Part shown: piece after piece, positions 18,538-26,460 of the stretch
How positions within the stretch are numbered: position 1 is the stretch's first letter
Layout of the letters: the number at the start of each line of letters is the position of its first letter
NCBI GenBank assembly: GCA_945876185.1
Contig: CAMCMZ010000034.1
Span: 1-38,676 of the forward strand
Length of the DNA stretch: 38,676 nucleotides
Direction: 5' to 3'
Source of the DNA: Candidatus Kuenenia stuttgartensis
GTDB taxonomy: Bacteria > Planctomycetota > UBA11346
The notes under the pieces: model-generated
Databases searched by the model: none
The model's input: only the letters and a program-made list of their open reading frames with translations
Told to the model about the DNA's origin: nothing
Program-made: the position numbers and the translations under genes

Positions 18538-19689
18538 ATGACCACCGCCTTCGCCGAACACGTCACCCGCATCGAGGCCCAGCCCGGCTACAAACGTCCC
18601 GCCGCCTGGGCGATCGGGCTCGCCGCGTATTCGCTCGGCTATGCCAGCGGTGGGAGCGGCAAGATCCTCGATACCTGGTTCCCGCATCCGAACCTGGGCG
18701 AGAACTTCGGCGCGGCGGCGGCGCTTGCGGAAATCGCCGGCCACCGCAACGGGCCTGGGACCTATCGCCTGACCGCCGAACAGATCGACGCCGCGCTGGT
18801 GCACTTCGCCTCGTTCCGCAACGACGGCAAGACCCACGCCAACATCGACGTGCTGGTCGAGTTGCGCGAATTCCTGCGTGCGCCGCGCGACATTCAGGGC
18901 AGCGGCATCCGCATCCCACACGAGGTCGTGGTCACCTTCATCGAGGACCTCGCGCACAAGCCGCACGACGCGCACGACGCCTACCTGCGCCTGCACCTCT
19001 TGTCGCATCGCAAGGTGAAGCCGCACGGCCAGTCGCTGGAGGGCATCTTCGGCGTGCTCAACAACGTGGTGTGGACCGAGGTCGGGCCGTTCGATCCCGA
19101 CACCTTCGCCCAGGCGCGGTTGCGCCTCAAGGCGCGTGGCGTCGAGGTCGGCGTCAGGTCCGTGGACAAGTTCCCGCGCCTGACCGACTACGTGGTACCA
19201 TCAGCCGTGCGCATCGCCGACGCCGACCGCGTCCGTCTTGGCGCGTATCTGGCCGAGGGAACCACGGTCATGCATGAGGGCTTCGTCAACTTCAACGCCG
19301 GAACCCTGGGGAAATCCATGGTCGAAGGCCGCATCAGCGCCGGCGTCGTGGTCAGCGATGGCAGCGACATCGGCGGCGGAGCGTCGATCATGGGTACGCT
19401 GTCGGGCGGCGGAAAGACGGTGATCAGCGTCGGCGCGCGCAGCCTGCTCGGGGCGAACTCTGGCCTCGGCATCCCGCTCGGCGACGACTGCATCGTCGAG
19501 TCTGGCCTCTACGTCACGGCCGGCACCAAGGTCCTGCTGGTCGGCGATGGCCGAGTGGTCAAAGCGAGCGAACTCGCCGGCAAGCCGGGGATTCTGTTCC
19601 GCCGCAACAGCCAGACCGGCGCGGTCGAGGCCCTGCCGCGTGGCACCGCCGGTTGGGGCGGTCTCAACGCGGCGCTGCATGCGCCTTGA
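18538..19689 (+). CDS. dapD: 2,3,4,5-tetrahydropyridine-2,6-dicarboxylate N-succinyltransferase
   Basis: 383-aa acyltransferase of the succinylase branch of meso-diaminopimelate/lysine synthesis; it adds succinyl-CoA to tetrahydrodipicolinate. The N-terminal half is the helical domain of the longer (Pseudomonas/actinobacterial-type) DapD. The C-terminal half is a left-handed beta-helix: RLGAYLAEGTTVMHEGFVNF, NAGTLGKSMVEGRISAGVVV, SDIGGGASIMGTLSGGG, LLGANSGLGIPLGDDCIVE. AAGGA lies nine to ten bases upstream of the ATG. It follows the L,D-transpeptidase gene, consistent with use of DAP in peptidoglycan. The rest of the lysine pathway is not in the window. Confidence 0.93.
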   Translation: MTTAFAEHVTRIEAQPGYKRPAAWAIGLAAYSLGYASGGSGKILDTWFPHPNLGENFGAAAALAEIAGHRNGPGTYRLTAEQIDAALVHFASFRNDGKTHANIDVLVELREFLRAPRDIQGSGIRIPHEVVVTFIEDLAHKPHDAHDAYLRLHLLSHRKVKPHGQSLEGIFGVLNNVVWTEVGPFDPDTFAQARLRLKARGVEVGVRSVDKFPRLTDYVVPSAVRIADADRVRLGAYLAEGTTVMHEGFVNFNAGTLGKSMVEGRISAGVVVSDGSDIGGGASIMGTLSGGGKTVISVGARSLLGANSGLGIPLGDDCIVESGLYVTAGTKVLLVGDGRVVKASELAGKPGILFRRNSQTGAVEALPRGTAGWGGLNAALHAP

Positions 19690-19761
19690 TTCCCCGTTTC
19701 GAATCAACCTGCCTCGGCTTCCGCTTGCCTGCGCTGGCGGCTGGCCTCAAGTCCGCCCCCC

Positions 19762-20628
19762 ATGACGAACCCTGCTGCTGTTGCCGCCTCGCCTTCCGCC
19801 CCACCCTCGGCGCATGCCCAGGCGGCCAACGAGCCACCCCAGACCCTTGAGGGCTGGAGCATTCTGCACGAGCTGTGGCGCCTCGATTGGACCTTGTGGC
19901 GGCACCTGGAACCGCGCGACCGCGAGGGGATCGCTGGCGAAGCGGTCACATGGTTGACCGAGGCGGCGGCGGCCAAGGGCAGTGCGGCGGCCTATGCCAT
20001 GCTGGGCCAGAAGTCGGACCTGATGTTCATCTTCTATCGCCCGGACCTGGCCGAGCTGCTCGCGACGCAGCATTCGTTCCGTCGCACCCGGCTGCATGAA
20101 TACCTGCGGCCAGCCTACGCTTTCGTGTCGATGCTGGAGGTCAGCCTGTACGAGGCGACGGCCCAGGCCAACGGAAGGCTGATGCAACAGGGCCTCAGGC
20201 CTGGTACGCCGGACTGGGATGCGGCGTTCGCGGTCGAGTACGCCAAGCACCGCGCCGCCCTCGATGCCCGTCTGACCCGGGGCATCCCCGATCACGAGCA
20301 CGTCTGCTTCTATCCCATGAGCAAGCGCCGGGGCGAACAGTACAACTGGTATGCGGCGACGGTCGACGAGCGGCGTGCCCTCATGCGCGGGCACGGCCGG
20401 ATCGGCCACAAGTACCATGAACAGGTCGTCCAGGTCATCGGCGGCGCGATCGGCCTCGACGACTGGGAGTGGTCGGTCGACCTGCACGGGGCTGATCCGC
20501 TGGTCTTCAAGAAGCTGGTGACCGAGATGCGCTTCGATCCCGCGAGCAGTCGCTACGCTGAATTCGGGGCCTTCCACCTCGGCCAGCGGCTGCGTCCCGA
20601 AGCATTGGAACGCCTGCTTCTGGCCTGA
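19762..20628 (+). CDS. hemQ: Chlorite dismutase-family protein, HemQ-type coproheme decarboxylase
   Basis: 288 aa with a ~25-residue low-complexity N-terminus, then the HemQ fold. HemQ turns iron-coproporphyrin III into haem b in the coproporphyrin-dependent pathway. Y184 in FYPMSKRR and H211 in LMRGHGRIG sit 27 residues apart, the same spacing as the catalytic Tyr and proximal haem His of Listeria HemQ (Y147/H174). NWYAATVDERRALM, GLDDWEWSVDLHGADP and KLVTEMRFD are HemQ-like. The Arg typical of true chlorite dismutases is not evident to me. The start ATG lacks a good ribosome site. No other haem genes are adjacent. Confidence 0.88.
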   Translation: MTNPAAVAASPSAPPSAHAQAANEPPQTLEGWSILHELWRLDWTLWRHLEPRDREGIAGEAVTWLTEAAAAKGSAAAYAMLGQKSDLMFIFYRPDLAELLATQHSFRRTRLHEYLRPAYAFVSMLEVSLYEATAQANGRLMQQGLRPGTPDWDAAFAVEYAKHRAALDARLTRGIPDHEHVCFYPMSKRRGEQYNWYAATVDERRALMRGHGRIGHKYHEQVVQVIGGAIGLDDWEWSVDLHGADPLVFKKLVTEMRFDPASSRYAEFGAFHLGQRLRPEALERLLLA

Positions 20629-20781
20629 ATCCCGCGCGAGTTTGCACTTGGCCACCGATATTCCACGGTGCTGACACACCGGGGGAGGGGCCTCGCCGCC
20701 GCGGATTGTCGGGGGTCGGGGCTATGCCTACGTTGCCCCGACGCATCCTAGCGAGACGTTTGTCAGACTGAGGGACCCGAC

Positions 20782-22176
20782 ATGGAATCCACCTATTCGC
20801 GCACCCCGGGCTGGGTCATGGCCCTGATCGTGATTCTCGGGGTTGCGACATTGTCATTGTTCCTCTTCCTGCTCGCCAGCCATGCCCGGCTGCGGGCGAT
20901 GACCGAGGAGAAGCGCGGCATCGAGGCCTCCCAGCCCGGCCTGCGCGCCCTGCTGCAGCAATTGCCTGAGCAGATCAAGAACACCGAAGCCACGATCGCG
21001 GATCGCAAGCACGAGAAACAGCAGTACCTCGACGACGACAAGACCGCCGACAACGATGTCGCGAGCATGCTCGCCCTTCTCCAGACCACCCTCAAGGCTA
21101 CCGAAGAGGGTCGGGCCAAGCGTTCCCAGGCCTATGAAGAACTGCTCAAGGAGATGACCACGCGCCGCAAGGAGCTGGACACCGAGGAAGACCACTTCTA
21201 TGGCAACGTGAAGGACCAGGAGACCCGCCGGCAGCAAAAGCGCGCCGCGATCGAGGCCCTGTCGCAGGAGATCGAAGGCCAGAGCAAGAAGCATCGTGAC
21301 GCCAACAAGGAACTCGACACCCGCATCGCCGAGCTCAAAACCCGCGTGCAGCAGTTGACGAATCAACGCGAAAACGCCAACCGCAGGCTGGTGCCCAAGG
21401 GCAGCGTGATCTCCAGCGCCGCTGCGGTCGGCTTCGTGGTCATCGACCGCGGCCACAAGCACCGGCTGCGCAACGGCACCCGCTTTGCCGTCTACCTCAA
21501 GCGCGCCGGCCAGCCGGTCGTCAAGGGCGCGATCGAAGTCATCGAGGTCGGCGACCAGACCTCGGTCGCCCGCGTGGCGGCCGAATACGACCTCAACGAC
21601 CCGATCATCGCCGGCGACCTCCTGCACAATCCGGTCTATGACCCCGACAAGGTCTACGGCTTTGCTATACGAGGCGACTTCCAGCGCTTCAGCACGGAAG
21701 AGCTGCAACGCCTGATCCTCGACGTCGGCGGCCGCATCGAGACCGACCTGAGCGTCAACACCGACTACCTGGTCGCCGGCACCAACTGCCAGAACGACCT
21801 CAGCCTCGCGACCAAGCTCGGTCTGAGCATCCTCAGCGAGGACCAGGTGCTCGACCTCGTCCACCTGCGGCCGCGCTTCGCCAGCCTGCAAGGTTGGGAA
21901 TTCGTGGTCGCCAGCGCGCGCGCCCACAAGCGCTTCGCGGTGGTCGGAACCTTCACCAAGGCCGATCGCGGATCGGTGGTGAACCTGATCTCAGGTCTCG
22001 GCGGCAAGGTCGATTCCTCGCTCGGCAAAGACACCGACATCGTCGTCGCAGGTAGCAAAGCCCTGGAAACCATGCAGCAAGCGCGCAGCCGCAACCTGCC
22101 GATCATCGACCAGAGCCAGTTCGAGCATCTGACCAGCGCCGACGTCAAGGCCATCTCCAACGCTAACGCCAAGTAG
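20782..22176 (+). CDS. Membrane-anchored coiled-coil protein with two C-terminal BRCT-like domains
   Basis: 464 aa. One membrane helix (~11-33, VMALIVILGVATLSLFLFLL) is followed by HARLRAMTEEKRG; more positive charge after the helix than before it suggests the C-terminus faces the cytoplasm. Residues ~38-200 are a long charged coiled coil. Residues ~203-285 form a small beta-rich domain (GFVVIDRGHKHRLRNGTRF, KGAIEVIEVGD, PIIAGDLLHNPVYD). Then two BRCT-like domains: ~291-360 (GDFQRFSTEELQRLILDVGG...NTDYLVAG) and ~382-450 (GTFTKADRGSVVNLISGLGG...DTDIVVAG). BRCT domains normally bind phosphopeptides or DNA ends in repair proteins, so a membrane tether is unusual. It shares its layout with the next gene. 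No known function; a scaffold is inference. Confidence 0.8.
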   Translation: MESTYSRTPGWVMALIVILGVATLSLFLFLLASHARLRAMTEEKRGIEASQPGLRALLQQLPEQIKNTEATIADRKHEKQQYLDDDKTADNDVASMLALLQTTLKATEEGRAKRSQAYEELLKEMTTRRKELDTEEDHFYGNVKDQETRRQQKRAAIEALSQEIEGQSKKHRDANKELDTRIAELKTRVQQLTNQRENANRRLVPKGSVISSAAAVGFVVIDRGHKHRLRNGTRFAVYLKRAGQPVVKGAIEVIEVGDQTSVARVAAEYDLNDPIIAGDLLHNPVYDPDKVYGFAIRGDFQRFSTEELQRLILDVGGRIETDLSVNTDYLVAGTNCQNDLSLATKLGLSILSEDQVLDLVHLRPRFASLQGWEFVVASARAHKRFAVVGTFTKADRGSVVNLISGLGGKVDSSLGKDTDIVVAGSKALETMQQARSRNLPIIDQSQFEHLTSADVKAISNANAK

Positions 22177-22218
22177 CGGTATCCATCCCTTCGGCAGCAG
22201 TAACCCCAGGAGCCGACC

Positions 22219-23478
22219 GTGGCCGCTCGCATCCCCGCCTTCTCGCTCTTCTCCCTGATCCTCCTGGCCCTCGCCACCGTCATCCTTGGCATCATGGCTT
22301 GGGTCTGGAACACCGGCATCAAGACCATCACCGAGGGCGGGGACGGCGTCTCCACCACCCAGACCCTGCCGGCGCTGCAGAAGTGGAATCGTGAGTCCCG
22401 CAACGAGATCCGGCAAAAAGAGCGCGAACTCGTCGATCGCCAAGCTGATCTCGCCCGCCTCGACATGGAACTCGCCAAGCACCGGGTTGCGTACAGCCAC
22501 GACGGCCTCCTCCAGGGCACCGCCTTGCCAGGTAAGCGCACCAAGGACGCCCAGCCCGATCCGAACGCCCTCGAGGCACCGATCCGGGGCGGCGCAGAGA
22601 AGAAAAAACTGAAGAGTTCCTCCCGCCGCCTCGCCACCGACGACATCCAACTCGCCGTCGCCCAGGTCAAGGCGCACAACCAGCAGGTGCTTTCGGATGA
22701 GCAGCAGAAATACCCCAAGCTCGACGACACCATCACCCAGCGCCGGGCCCAGACCGAGGAGACCCTGAAGCAGATCGCCGCCGCGGAAGCAGCCTGGAAA
22801 GCCGACCAGCTCAACCTGGAAAAGCAGGAAAAGGAACTCATCGCTTCGCGCGAGAAGATCGAAAAAACCGGCGCCAACGACCGCGGTGTGCGCGCCAGCA
22901 CCGTCCTCGAATACCAGGACCGCATCCGCAAGCTGCTCGAACTCGACCTCAAATACCTCAACGAGATCCTGCCGTGCGGCAACGTGCTGGAGGTCGCCGA
23001 CCGCCAGGACCGGGTGATGATCGACCTGTCGAGCCGCGACCGCATCGTGCCCGGCATGCTGTTCATCGTGTTCAGCTACGACCTCGGCCGCTTCGTCGAG
23101 AAAGGCACCGTTGAGGTCATCAAATCCGGCCCCGACCTGTCGGAATGCAAGATCGTCGGCCAGATCGATTCCCGCCGCCGGCCCATCCACAAGGGCGACC
23201 GCATCGGCAATCCGCTCTACAGCCTCGACCGCCCCAAGACCTTCGTCTTCGCTGGTGAATTCTCGGAATACAACGTCGACGATCTGGCCAACTTCGTGCG
23301 CGCGATGGGCAACAAGGTGGTCGACAAGATCGGCCCTGGCTGCGACTTCCTGGTCGTGCGCGGCGACGCCAAGGACCGCGCCGACACCGACAAGATGCTC
23401 GCCCGTGAATACCAGGTCCTGGCGATGACCGAACGGCAATTATTACGCTTCGTCCGCCCGGCCTATCTGCCCAAATAG
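22219..23478 (+). CDS. Membrane-anchored coiled-coil protein with C-terminal BRCT-like domain
   Basis: 419 aa from GTG at 22219, with AGGAG upstream at normal spacing. Layout parallels the preceding gene: membrane helix ~8-30 (FSLFSLILLALATVILGIMA), coiled coil ~52-95 and ~140-245 broken by a Lys/Pro-rich stretch, beta domain ~252-335 (GNVLEVADRQDRVMIDL, PGMLFIVFSYD, KGTVEVIKSGPD, RPIHKGDRIGNPLY), then one BRCT-like domain ~340-412 (GEFSEYNVDDLANFVRAMGN...GCDFLVVRG). The two genes are 42 bp apart and are presumably co-transcribed and descended from one ancestor. The last ~60 codons plus downstream sequence are repeated directly behind the gene. Function unknown. Confidence 0.8.
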   Translation: MAARIPAFSLFSLILLALATVILGIMAWVWNTGIKTITEGGDGVSTTQTLPALQKWNRESRNEIRQKERELVDRQADLARLDMELAKHRVAYSHDGLLQGTALPGKRTKDAQPDPNALEAPIRGGAEKKKLKSSSRRLATDDIQLAVAQVKAHNQQVLSDEQQKYPKLDDTITQRRAQTEETLKQIAAAEAAWKADQLNLEKQEKELIASREKIEKTGANDRGVRASTVLEYQDRIRKLLELDLKYLNEILPCGNVLEVADRQDRVMIDLSSRDRIVPGMLFIVFSYDLGRFVEKGTVEVIKSGPDLSECKIVGQIDSRRRPIHKGDRIGNPLYSLDRPKTFVFAGEFSEYNVDDLANFVRAMGNKVVDKIGPGCDFLVVRGDAKDRADTDKMLAREYQVLAMTERQLLRFVRPAYLPK

Positions 23479-23545
23479 CCCCGAGCGGGCTGGCAGCGCC
23501 CCGAAGCAAAAGCACGGCTGTCGCCCCCATTCCCGCCCGTTCCTC

Positions 23546-23728
23546 GTGCGCGCGATGGGCAACAAGGTCATCGACAAGATCGCCCCCGGCTGCGACTTCC
23601 TGGTCGTGCGCGGCGACGCCAAGGACCGCGCCGACACCGACAAGATGCTCGCCCGTGAATACCAGGTCCTGGCGATGACCGAACGGCAGCTGCTGCGTTT
23701 CGTCCGTCCGGCCTATCTGCCCAAATAA
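23546..23728 (+). pseudogene. Duplicated C-terminal fragment of the BRCT protein
   Basis: 60 codons repeat the C-terminus of the preceding protein with only two changes (V to I and G to A near the start). The frame opens at GTG 23546 but has no visible ribosome site, and it lacks the anchor, coiled coil and first strand of the BRCT-like domain. Most likely a silent duplication remnant, though the frame is intact to its TAA. Confidence 0.7.
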
Positions 23729-23734
23729 CAACGA

Positions 23735-23756
23735 GGGGGCTGCGCCAGCAGCCCCC
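23735..23756 (+). terminator. Hairpin terminating the BRCT gene pair
   Basis: gggggctg (23735-23742) and cagccccc (23749-23756) form a perfect 8-bp stem around a 6-base loop, six bases after the TAA of the duplicated fragment. No T run follows. The equivalent place in the first repeat unit (23482-23501) has decayed pairing, so this copy probably serves as the end of transcription. Confidence 0.55.
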
Positions 23757-23890
23757 GAAGCAAAAGCATTGCTGTCAACCCCGTCCCACCCCGTTCATCA
23801 AGGGCAATAAGAGGCGCGAACGGAAGGACACGCCAGAACGCCCTTCCGGGCAAAGACGGGTCCAGGGCCCCCCAGGCCCCTGGCGGGGCC

Positions 23891-23907
23891 CCGGGGCAGC
23901 GCCCCGG
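23891..23907 (-). terminator. Hairpin behind the minus-strand gpsA operon
   Basis: ccggggc and gccccgg pair perfectly around agc, immediately downstream (minus strand) of the stop at 23912. The neighbouring 23870-23890 bases are also strongly self-complementary. It lies between convergent genes and may act in either direction. Confidence 0.4.
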
Positions 23908-23911
23908 AACC

Positions 23912-24769
23912 TCAACGCAGGCGCTTCTTGTCGATCACCCACTCCACCCCAACCGACATGACGATGCCGCCGCTGTCGACGCTGCTCTTCTTGTTGAGGT
24001 CGCGCTGGCGCGAGTCGAGCCAGTAGTAGCCGTACACCTTGACGAAGCTCCACCATTCCTGGGCGATGAGCGGGTAGGTGATCTTGCCGCCGATCTCGAT
24101 GGTCGCGGCCCCGCTGTCGTCGAGACCACCGAACTGGCGGTTGTAGGCAGCGTTGCCGAAGTTGACGAGCTGGAAGAGTTGAAAGTCGTAGGGCGCGTAC
24201 TGGATCAGTTCGCGGGCGCCGAACGAACCGGTGAAGGCGAGCCACTGGTCGGACACGTTCCATTCCATGTTGCCGCCGAACCAGATGCCCTGGAAGCCGA
24301 CGAATGGCGGGTTGACCCAGCCGTCGACGCCGAGCCAGCGCTGGTGGTTCTTGACCAGCGACGTGCCCTGGTCGGGGTAGGTGACGACCTCGAAGTGGGG
24401 CAGGATCTGCGCGAGCGGCATGCCCTTCTGGTAGTCGATCTGGAGCAGGTAGTCGGCGCGCGCCTTGAATCCCGTGATCTCGCCAGGGGAAACGGTGTCC
24501 GCACCCGACTGCTTGTCCTGACCCAGCGCCATCCAGCCGTCCAGCTTCACCCCGATCCCGTAGTAGCGGGCGGCGAACGCGGCGTGGTCGACCACGTCGT
24601 CGACGCGGATCACGCCGCGGTCATACTGCTTGGATTCGAGCGCATTCGAGAAGCGCACGTCGTTCGGCCCAAAGACCTGTTCGCTGTCCATCGCGGAGAC
24701 GGCGCCGAGCGACCCGAGGCCGAGGGCGAAGGTGATCGAAGAAAGCTGAGCGGATCGGGTCGGATTCAT
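23912..24769 (-). CDS. Exported beta-rich protein, probable outer-membrane barrel
   Basis: 285 aa with an N-terminal signal peptide (to ~26, LGSLGAVSAMD). The remainder alternates aromatic and polar residues typical of porin-like strands: ARYYGIGVKLDGWMAL, ADYLLQIDYQKG, NMEWNVSDQWLAFTGSFGA, WWSFVKVYGYYWLDSRQRD, IVMSVGVEWVIDKKRLR. Trp and Tyr are frequent. I recognise no specific family. Its ATG overlaps the gpsA stop by 4 bp (24766-24769), so it is translated together with gpsA. Location in the outer membrane is inferred from composition only. Confidence 0.7.
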   Translation of the reverse strand: MNPTRSAQLSSITFALGLGSLGAVSAMDSEQVFGPNDVRFSNALESKQYDRGVIRVDDVVDHAAFAARYYGIGVKLDGWMALGQDKQSGADTVSPGEITGFKARADYLLQIDYQKGMPLAQILPHFEVVTYPDQGTSLVKNHQRWLGVDGWVNPPFVGFQGIWFGGNMEWNVSDQWLAFTGSFGARELIQYAPYDFQLFQLVNFGNAAYNRQFGGLDDSGAATIEIGGKITYPLIAQEWWSFVKVYGYYWLDSRQRDLNKKSSVDSGGIVMSVGVEWVIDKKRLR

Positions 24770-25752
24770 GCGTTCTCATCCTTGGGGGAGCGGGAGAGGA
24801 GGGTTTGGATGGCGGTGTGGACCGGTGTAGCGTGCCAGAGCAAAGAATCCACCTGAGAGGCGATGGGCATTTCCACGCCCAGTGACGCCGCGAGTGCGAC
24901 CGCCGCGCGGCTGGTCCAGGCGCCTTCGGCGACGGTGTGCAGGCCAGCGAGGATCGCCGCCGGGGACTCGCCCTTGGCGATGCGCAGGCCGAGGGCGCGG
25001 TTGCGGCCGTGGGTGGAATAGCAGGTGGTCATCAGGTCGCCGATGCCGGCCAGGCCGGCGAAGGTCGCATCCTGGCAGCCCAGGGCACGACCAAGGCGGC
25101 GCATCTCGGCCAGGCCGCGCGCGATCAGCACCGCCTTCGCGTTGTCGCCCATGCCTAGGCCATCACAGGCACCAGCCGCGATCGCGACCACGTTTTTCAG
25201 CGCGCCGCAGAGTTCGACCCCGACCACGTCGCTGCTGGTGTACAGACGCAGGCGCGGCTGGTGCACGCGCGTGATGAGCGTCCGCAGGACATTTTCAGCC
25301 CCCGGTGCCCCAGCCGCGACCAGGGCGCAGGGCAGGCCAGCGGCGATCTCGGCCGCGATCGACGGCCCGGACAGGCAGGCGAGCGGCCGACCGGGCAGTT
25401 CCGCCGCGAGGATCTCGGTCACCCGCTTGCCGGTGGATTCTTCGATGCCCTTGGCGAGGGAGACCACGGCGCAGGTTGCCGGGATCGCTTGGGCGAGTTG
25501 GCGTGCGAGCGAGCGCGTGTGTTGGGTCGGCACCGCCCACAGGATCAGGTCGCAAGTGCAGAGTCGGGCCGGATCGCTGCTGAGTTCGACCTGATCGGGC
25601 AGCACCGCCGCGCCAAGCTCCGGATGCCGGCGTTCAGTGGCGAGCCGTGCCACCTTGGCGGAATCGCGGCCCCACAGCAGCACTGGCTCATGGCGCAGCG
25701 CGGTCGCGGCAAGGGCGAGGCCGAAGGTGCCAGTGCCAAGGATGGTAATCAT
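24766..25752 (-). CDS. gpsA: Glycerol-3-phosphate dehydrogenase [NAD(P)+]
   Basis: 328 aa. It reduces dihydroxyacetone phosphate to sn-glycerol-3-phosphate for phospholipid synthesis in the cytoplasm. Visible: the nucleotide-binding loop GTGTFG (6-11), VPTQHTR, SLAKGIE with K101, LSGPSIAAEIAAGLP, and the catalytic-lysine segment CGALKNVVAIAAG (K186), followed by GLGMGDNAKAVLIARGLAEM and TFAGLAGIGDLMTTCYS. The ATG at 25752 gives the family start MITILG; a GTG at 25761 would add three residues. Neither has a clear ribosome site. It is followed by the barrel-like protein with a 4-bp overlap. Confidence 0.95.
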   Translation of the reverse strand: MITILGTGTFGLALAATALRHEPVLLWGRDSAKVARLATERRHPELGAAVLPDQVELSSDPARLCTCDLILWAVPTQHTRSLARQLAQAIPATCAVVSLAKGIEESTGKRVTEILAAELPGRPLACLSGPSIAAEIAAGLPCALVAAGAPGAENVLRTLITRVHQPRLRLYTSSDVVGVELCGALKNVVAIAAGACDGLGMGDNAKAVLIARGLAEMRRLGRALGCQDATFAGLAGIGDLMTTCYSTHGRNRALGLRIAKGESPAAILAGLHTVAEGAWTSRAAVALAASLGVEMPIASQVDSLLWHATPVHTAIQTLLSRSPKDENA

Positions 25753-25918
25753 GGGTTGCACACATCTGGACCCCGGACCACCAGTCCGAGACCAGCCTTT
25801 TTCGGGACATCAATTCGCCGTGAAATCTCATGGATTCTCAACATTTTTACCTCACCGATCTATGTGCAGGCGGTTTCGTGGCTGGGTAGGCTGCTTGAGA
25901 CCATGCCCGACTTCAGTC

Positions 25919-26002
25919 GTCCCTACGGGACTTGCCGCTGGCTTCACGCCACACCCGGGGTTGAAACCCCGGGCTAACCTCGCTGCGTCCCTACGGGACG
26001 CA
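25919..26002 (-). repeat. Palindromic triplet repeat, copy 2 (reverse orientation)
   Basis: gtccctacgggac (25919-25931), cccggggttgaaaccccggg (25954-25973) and tgcgtccctacgggacgca (25984-26002) have the same A-B-A' order as copies 1 and 3, on the opposite strand. Its last hairpin forms the left flank of the MITE-like element at 26004-26195. I see no gene in 25753-25918. Confidence 0.8.
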
Positions 26003-26003
26003 C

Positions 26004-26195
26004 TGGGGATTGGCCATTCGCCCCCAATGTCACGGAAACGATGATAAAACGCTTGCGCCTGGGACCGCCGGTTTGCAACCGGCCGTTGGCCATGTGGCGA
26101 TCCGGCCAAGGCCGGAATAACCATGGAATTGCAGCGAAATCGTAATCGGCCTTGGCCGGATCGCCGGTCCACTATGCACAAATGGCCAATCCCCA
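26004..26195 (-). mobile_element. MITE-like element, copy 2 (192 bp)
   Basis: Starts tggggattggccatt (26004-26018) and ends with the exact inverse aatggccaatcccca (26181-26195). Its reverse complement aligns with 14210-14400, sharing the ends, the ccggttgcaaaccggcggtc stretch and the cgcaagcgtttt stretch. Length differs by one base from copy 1. Internal arms such as ccggccaaggccg and cggccttggccgg give further hairpins. It is non-coding. Identical 19-bp hairpins tgcgtccctacgggacgca lie on both sides (25984-26002 and 26197-26215). Confidence 0.75.
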
Positions 26196-26196
26196 A

Positions 26197-26215
26197 TGCG
26201 TCCCTACGGGACGCA
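26197..26215. repeat. Hairpin repeat flanking the MITE-like element
   Basis: tgcgtccctacgggacgca, an exact copy of 25984-26002, with 8-bp arms and a 3-base loop. It lies one base beyond the element end. It may be a duplicated target site. Confidence 0.8.
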
Positions 26216-26262
26216 TTTATCTCGTGAATCTCTTGAAATTGACCATGACTTACGCATCTGCA

Positions 26263-26345
26263 GTCCCGTAGGGACGGCATGATGCTAGCCCGGGGTTTCA
26301 ACCCCGGGATGGATGGGGACAAATCGGCATCAGTCCTGTAGGGAC
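26263..26345 (+). repeat. Palindromic triplet repeat, copy 3
   Basis: gtcccgtagggac (26263-26275), cccggggtttcaaccccggg (26289-26308), gtcctgtagggac (26333-26345). Same orientation as copy 1 and inverted relative to copy 2, so copies 2 and 3 bracket the MITE-like element. I see no gene in 26346-26460. Confidence 0.8.
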
Positions 26346-26460
26346 GACTGAAACGAGGCGCGTCCGTCCCTGGTCCGATTCCAGGTGATCTGGTTTTTTC
26401 GACATTTCGCAGGATGGAATCTTGGATTTTCGAAAGCCTGGAAATCATTCCAATCTTTCC

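Larger units (their letters stand above)
23295..23800 (+). repeat. 250-bp tandem duplication of a gene 3' end
   Basis: Bases from 23295 (cgtgcgcgcgatgggcaac) reappear from 23545 at a 250-bp offset, running through the stop codon and the gaagcaaaagca sequence behind it. The central ~100 bp, from ggctgcgac to gaacggca, is identical. The stretch just after differs only at synonymous positions (caattattacgc versus cagctgctgcgt). This is an old partial duplication with its middle kept identical. Confidence 0.9.

Noticed and set aside
25919..26345. CRISPR-like appearance of repeated palindromes
   Set aside because: Repeats are hairpins of different lengths and orientations with irregular spacing and no cas genes; they form the A-B-A' family plus a TIR element.
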